NCBI GenBank assembly: GCA_946534455.1
Contig: CAMNCR010000188.1
Span: 1-17,460 of the forward strand
Direction: 5' to 3'
Source: an uncultured Clostridia bacterium
GTDB taxonomy: Bacteria > Bacillota > Clostridia > Christensenellales > Aristaeellaceae
Length of the DNA: 17,460 nucleotides
Made by a program: the position numbers and the translations under genes. Positions 14,355 to 17,460 of this stretch are shown here, one piece after another. Below the pieces are notes generated by a model. It was not told where the DNA came from. It did no database searches and worked only from the letters and a program-made list of their open reading frames with translations. Position 1 is the first letter of the stretch. Each line of letters starts with the position of its first letter.

Positions 14355-16118
14355 TCAGCCCCGGACCCGGAAGTCCGACAGCTCCAGGGTCAGGTTCGGA
14401 TTGTAGTAGGGATCCCCGGCGGCCAGGGCCTCCTGCCAGCGCGCGCGGAAGGCCGCGGCGGCGCCGGCGTAGCCGGGAAGCTCCGCGCCGTAGGCCATGG
14501 GGAAGGCCCGGGCCTCGCCGCCCCGCAGCGCGGGATAGGGCGTGTAGACCACCAGCAGCCCCCGCTCCCGCAGGCGCAGGCACAGATCCGCGTCGTACAG
14601 CGCCGCGCCGAGGGCGGGATCAAAGCCGCCGGCGTCGCGGAACCGCTCCCGGGAGATCATCAGGCATTCGCCGCTGACGGCGGACACATCCTCCACGATG
14701 GCCAGCTGGCCGAAGTAGCCGGCCCCGGCGCCGTCCGCCCGGTAATGTCCCCGGCCCAGCAGCCCGCCCCGGCCCAGGCCCAGCACGAGCCCGGCGTGGC
14801 GCACGCGCCCGTCCGCGAAGGTCACCAGGCCGCCCACGGCGCCGGTGTCCTCCCGCTGGCAGAGCATCAGCATCTCCCGGATCCAGGCGGGGTTGTCCGT
14901 CCGCAGCCCCGGGGCGACGAACAGCAGATAGTCCCCCGCGGCCTCCCCGGCGGCCGCCTGCAGGCGCTCGCCGGGCGTGGCGCCCCGGGTGGCAATCCGG
15001 CATTCCAGGGGCAGCCCGTCCCCCGCCGCGGCGGCCAGGGCCGCCAGATCGGCCTTCGCCTGCTCCGGCGCCGCGCCGCCGTCCATGATCAGGGAAATCC
15101 GGGGGCAGCCCCGAATCGGATAGGTGACGTGGTACATGGTGGGATAGACCGGCGAGCTGGCGACCTCCGCCTCGATGCCCCGGGCGGCCAGCGCGTCCCG
15201 CACGGCGCGCACGCCCGCGTCCACCGCGTAGGTCTTGCTGCCGATATCCCCCGCCACGGAGGCGGGATGGCTGCGCCAGAGATAGAGAATTTTCGGAATA
15301 TGAACGATCCGCCGGGCCTGGGCGGTGAGCCGGAGGATCAGGTCGTGATCCTGGCTGCCGTCAAAGGCGGAGCGGAAGCGCCCGGCCCGCTCCAGAAGCG
15401 CTGCGCGGAACACCGTCAGATGGCAGATGTAGTTGTTGGCCAGCAGGTCGTCCGGCGCGAAATCCGGCTTAAAATGCAGCCCGATGACCCGGCGCCGGTC
15501 CGGAGAGGCGAAGACCATCTCATCGGAATACAGAAAATCCGCGTCCTGCGCCGCGATGGCGGAGGCCATCTCATACAGCGCCCCGGGCAGCAGCAGGTCG
15601 TCATGGTCAAACAGCGCGATATAGCTTCCCGTGGCCAGCTCCAGGCAGGCGTTCGTGTTGGCGGAAATGCCGCCGTTGCGCTCCAGCTTCCGGTAGCGGA
15701 TCCGGGGATCCCTCTCCGCGGCCTCCCGGCAGAGGGCCTCCACCTCGCCGTGCGCCTCGTCGCTCCCGTCCGCCAGGCACAGCTCCCAGCGGGAGAAGGT
15801 CTGCGCCTGCACGGAGGCGATCATCTCCCGCAGAAAGTCCGCCGGCGTATTGTACAGCGGCACCAGCAGGCTGAAGGAAATGTCCTCCGGAAAGGCGGTT
15901 TCCCGCTGCCGGCGCAGCGTCAGGGGCGCGGGATTCAGCAGCCGGCGGACGAACTTGCGCTCCGCGTGCTTCCGCCCCAGGCGCAGCCGGATCCGGTGCA
16001 GCGTTTCCGCGGGCCCCTCCCGCAGCAGGCACAGGCCCATGCTGCAGGCGAAGCCGATCAGATTCTCCTGCCGCGCGAAGCGGCGCAGCAGCGCGCGGGG
16101 GCCCTTTCCCTGTTCCAT
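14355..16118 (-). CDS. Double-domain GT2 glycosyltransferase
   Basis: 587 residues from the chosen start. A basic N-terminal region of about 78 residues comes first, with a short hydrophobic stretch that may touch the membrane. Domain 1 (about 80-310) is a complete GT2 fold: FSLLVPLYNTP, NGGISANTN, Phe170-Asp-His-Asp173-Asp as the metal-binding motif, and Gln256-Asp-His-Asp259 as the likely catalytic base region. Domain 2 (about 335-587) is a shortened second GT-A-like module. It has RHAGLVLGLG, VEDVSAVSGECLMISRERF and YDADLCLRLRERG, but a weak donor-binding half. This layout is common in glycosyltransferases of rhamnan and O-antigen-type clusters. ATG 16118 has AAGGAG five bases upstream. 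A GTG at 16139 overlapping the previous stop (GTGA) is a possible longer start. The protein is cytoplasmic or membrane-attached and probably extends the main glycan; its donor sugar is unknown. Confidence 0.88.
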   Translation of the reverse strand: MEQGKGPRALLRRFARQENLIGFACSMGLCLLREGPAETLHRIRLRLGRKHAERKFVRRLLNPAPLTLRRQRETAFPEDISFSLLVPLYNTPADFLREMIASVQAQTFSRWELCLADGSDEAHGEVEALCREAAERDPRIRYRKLERNGGISANTNACLELATGSYIALFDHDDLLLPGALYEMASAIAAQDADFLYSDEMVFASPDRRRVIGLHFKPDFAPDDLLANNYICHLTVFRAALLERAGRFRSAFDGSQDHDLILRLTAQARRIVHIPKILYLWRSHPASVAGDIGSKTYAVDAGVRAVRDALAARGIEAEVASSPVYPTMYHVTYPIRGCPRISLIMDGGAAPEQAKADLAALAAAAGDGLPLECRIATRGATPGERLQAAAGEAAGDYLLFVAPGLRTDNPAWIREMLMLCQREDTGAVGGLVTFADGRVRHAGLVLGLGRGGLLGRGHYRADGAGAGYFGQLAIVEDVSAVSGECLMISRERFRDAGGFDPALGAALYDADLCLRLRERGLLVVYTPYPALRGGEARAFPMAYGAELPGYAGAAAAFRARWQEALAAGDPYYNPNLTLELSDFRVRG

Positions 16119-16135
16119 GCGTTCTCCTTCTTCCG

Positions 16136-16522
16136 TCACCGCAGGCTCCGCAGCTTCCGCACCAGGCGCGTGGAGAGCCGCGTGTCCATCTGCCGCTGCA
16201 GGGCGGTCAGCTGCTCGGTCAGCGATCCGTTCTGAATCAGCGCCCGGTCCCGCTCGACGGTCAGGGCCTGCAGCTGCTCCTGCAGGCGGCGGTTTTCCTG
16301 CTGCAGGCTTGTCAGCTGGGCCTCAAAGCCCGAGGTCTGCTGCCGCAGGGTGGCCAGCTGCTGCTCCATGGCGTCCCGTTCGCCCTCGGCCCGGGTCACC
16401 TTTTCCTCCGCCGTGCGCACCGCGTCCATCCACTGGTTCAGCAGGTTCTGCCGCTCCTCGGCCTCCGCCTGGCGCTGCGCCAGCTCCTCCTGCAGGCTCC
16501 GGGTCTCTTCGCTCTGGCTCAT
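16136..16522 (-). CDS. Small coiled-coil protein with basic C-terminal helix
   Basis: 128 residues. Residues from about 5 to 112 are almost unbroken heptads rich in Glu, Gln, Leu and Arg, with no prolines or glycines except single glycines near 47 and 65. A strong basic helix (TRLSTRLVRKLRSLR) closes the protein. No catalytic motif is seen. The start ATG overlaps the stop of the upstream gene (ATGA), and GGAGG lies about eight bases upstream. The next gene starts 17 bases after it, or overlaps it by a GTGA. In known O-antigen systems such as WbdD, a coiled coil attached to a chain-terminating enzyme sets polymer length and its end binds the polymerase at the membrane. This free-standing coil beside a glycosyltransferase could act in a similar scaffold role, but that is inference from position and shape only. 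Confidence 0.72.
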   Translation of the reverse strand: MSQSEETRSLQEELAQRQAEAEERQNLLNQWMDAVRTAEEKVTRAEGERDAMEQQLATLRQQTSGFEAQLTSLQQENRRLQEQLQALTVERDRALIQNGSLTEQLTALQRQMDTRLSTRLVRKLRSLR

Positions 16523-17460
16523 CGGCCTTCCTCCTCCTCAACCGGGAGATACCTCTCCCAGATTTTTTTGCGCTTCTGCGCCTCCAGCTCCTGGAACACC
16601 GCGGCGTAATCCGGCACGCGGACCGCCCGGGCCAGCGTTTCCTCCATTTCCTCCGGCGACAGGAAGCGGGCCCGGCCCGTGAAGCGGACCCGGGCGATCT
16701 CCTGCTCCGGGGAGACCGGCAGCTCCAGGAAGGGAATCCGTCCCGGGAAGGCGATGCCCTCCGGCGTCAGGAACCCGTTGGTCCATCCGTAGCGCTCCGG
16801 GGGGAGCACCTGCGCGGCGCCCGCGGCGTCGTACAGCTCCACGCGGAAATCCTCCAGCGCCAGCAGCTCCACCATCGTGGGGTCAAAGCGCAGGCTCTGC
16901 AGCCCGGTGACCGGAGCGGGCAGGCGGAAATCCGCCTCGTACCGTTCCCCGTGGAACACGCGCTCCAGCGTCAGGCCGGTGCGCTCCGAATAGCCCTTTC
17001 CGTCGTTCTGATACAGATGCGCCACATCCCGGTGGCCGTCCGCCCAGCGGTGATCCGCAAAAATGTCCCGCACCCAGGCGGACATGGAGGGCAGCCCGTG
17101 ATAGTGCAGCGTGGCCTGGAACAGCGCCCGGGTCAGGGGCTGGGCCGAGGGGGCGCGGAAGGAGAGCATCGGGTCGTCCGTCAGGAACAGGAACCTTCCG
17201 CCCTCCCGCAGGGCGTTGGTGACCGCGACCTGGCGGTCCGTGAGGGTGAAGGTCTGCCCGCTGGCATAGGTCAGGGTCAGGGACACGTCCTCCAGCACGA
17301 AAAAGCCCTCCCGCGCGGGGTCGATGCGCAGCCAGCGCATGCCCTCCGCGTCCGCCTGCCGGGCGGAAAAGTCGAAGGCCAGCTCGATGCGGGCCAGGTG
17401 CGGATCCTCCTCCTCCCCGTCGTAGGGAATCGCCTCGTAGCGCACGGGGACCTCCAGCGA
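16519..17460 (-). CDS. Beta-rich protein with two similar halves, 5' end outside the window
   Basis: 313 residues are visible; the frame is open through the right edge. A GTG at 17445 has a GGAGG-like sequence before it, but the codons before it (Ser-Leu-Glu-Val-Pro) continue the same strand-like pattern, so the gene most likely begins further right. No enzyme motif is visible. Two similar beta-sandwich-like units can be seen: LRIDP...FVLEDVSLTL (from about visible residue 44) and LRFDP...LALEDFRVEL (from about 190), 146 residues apart. Each is followed by matching segments ('TN-x-L', then a DP or PG turn with a strand 'L-x-F/L-x-x-P'). The end (about 270-313) is helical and charged, leading into the overlapping coiled-coil gene. 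In polysaccharide clusters such modules often follow a methyltransferase or glycosyltransferase domain. I do not recognise the protein, and its missing N terminus would decide the function. Confidence 0.7.
   Translation of the reverse strand, partial: SLEVPVRYEAIPYDGEEEDPHLARIELAFDFSARQADAEGMRWLRIDPAREGFFVLEDVSLTLTYASGQTFTLTDRQVAVTNALREGGRFLFLTDDPMLSFRAPSAQPLTRALFQATLHYHGLPSMSAWVRDIFADHRWADGHRDVAHLYQNDGKGYSERTGLTLERVFHGERYEADFRLPAPVTGLQSLRFDPTMVELLALEDFRVELYDAAGAAQVLPPERYGWTNGFLTPEGIAFPGRIPFLELPVSPEQEIARVRFTGRARFLSPEEMEETLARAVRVPDYAAVFQELEAQKRKKIWERYLPVEEEEGR

Noticed and set aside
11068..14406. 1112-residue open frame on the plus strand, opposite rfbH and the GT-C gene
   Set aside because: It is antisense to two well-supported genes, is dominated by Gly, Ala, Gln, His, Pro and Val without a fold-like pattern, and is what G+C-rich codon use produces on the complementary strand.
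14344..14583. N-terminal extension of the operon GT-C protein to 14583
   Set aside because: It overlaps the 3' end of the GT2 gene by over 200 bases and is Arg/Gly/Pro-rich. ATG 14343 has a strong ribosome binding site and normal operon spacing.
14745..16235. 496-residue plus-strand open frame opposite the double GT2 gene
   Set aside because: Antisense shadow with a Gln/Gly/Pro/His-rich composition. The opposite strand holds clear GT2 motifs.
1..17460. Mobile element, phage, CRISPR or tRNA content
   Set aside because: No transposase, integrase, terminal inverted repeats, regularly spaced repeats or cloverleaf-like sequence was found on reading both strands.

Overview
The window is G+C-rich DNA (about two thirds G+C by eye) that looks like an anaerobic Gram-positive gut or rumen Clostridia-type bacterium. 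The grounds are strong AAGGAGG-type ribosome binding sites, several GTG/TTG starts, housekeeping-type -35/-10 promoters, a cytoplasmic GH51 arabinofuranosidase, and a secreted protein carrying a GYTGD..C..CG motif common in Firmicutes surface proteins. This is inference; there is no rRNA or other marker gene.

Left part (1-4350). A secreted Cys-motif protein runs off the left edge on the minus strand. It shares a 207-base divergent promoter region with a plus-strand polytopic GT-C-type membrane protein (475-2652). Next comes a cytoplasmic alpha-L-arabinofuranosidase (2791-4299) with a good promoter whose spacer is a perfect 18-bp palindrome, followed by a second dyad near the transcript start. 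A strong intrinsic terminator (4315-4350) ends this part and separates it from convergent ppk1.

Middle (4358-6629). Polyphosphate kinase 1 lies on the minus strand with its own predicted promoter.

Right part (6648-17460, all minus strand). Nine tightly packed genes, several overlapping, form one apparent cell-surface polysaccharide operon whose promoter and first genes lie beyond the right edge. In transcription order they are: a beta-rich protein with an internal duplication (5' end missing), a small coiled-coil protein, a double-domain GT2 glycosyltransferase, a GT-C membrane glycosyltransferase, an RfbH-type PLP/[2Fe-2S] CDP-4-keto-6-deoxyhexose 3-dehydrase, a ThDP-dependent acetolactate-synthase-like enzyme, an NAD(P)-dependent SDR reductase/epimerase, a polyprenyl-phosphate glycosyltransferase (GtrB/DPM1 type) and a GtrA-type membrane protein.

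The most interesting reading is that the 3-dehydrase, ThDP enzyme and SDR are adjacent and consecutive. This matches the known logic of yersiniose synthesis in Yersinia pseudotuberculosis O:VI: C3 deoxygenation by E1, two-carbon transfer from pyruvate to the C4 ketone by YerE, then reduction of the new side chain by YerF. The operon therefore probably makes a CDP-linked branched 3,6-dideoxy sugar and attaches it to a surface glycan, possibly through a three-component lipid-linked route (GtrB-like plus GtrA-like plus GT-C). The genes for making CDP-4-keto-6-deoxyglucose and the E3 reductase partner of E1 are not in the window.

No tRNA, rRNA, CRISPR array, insertion sequence, phage gene or riboswitch was seen. 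No gap between genes exceeds 210 bases.
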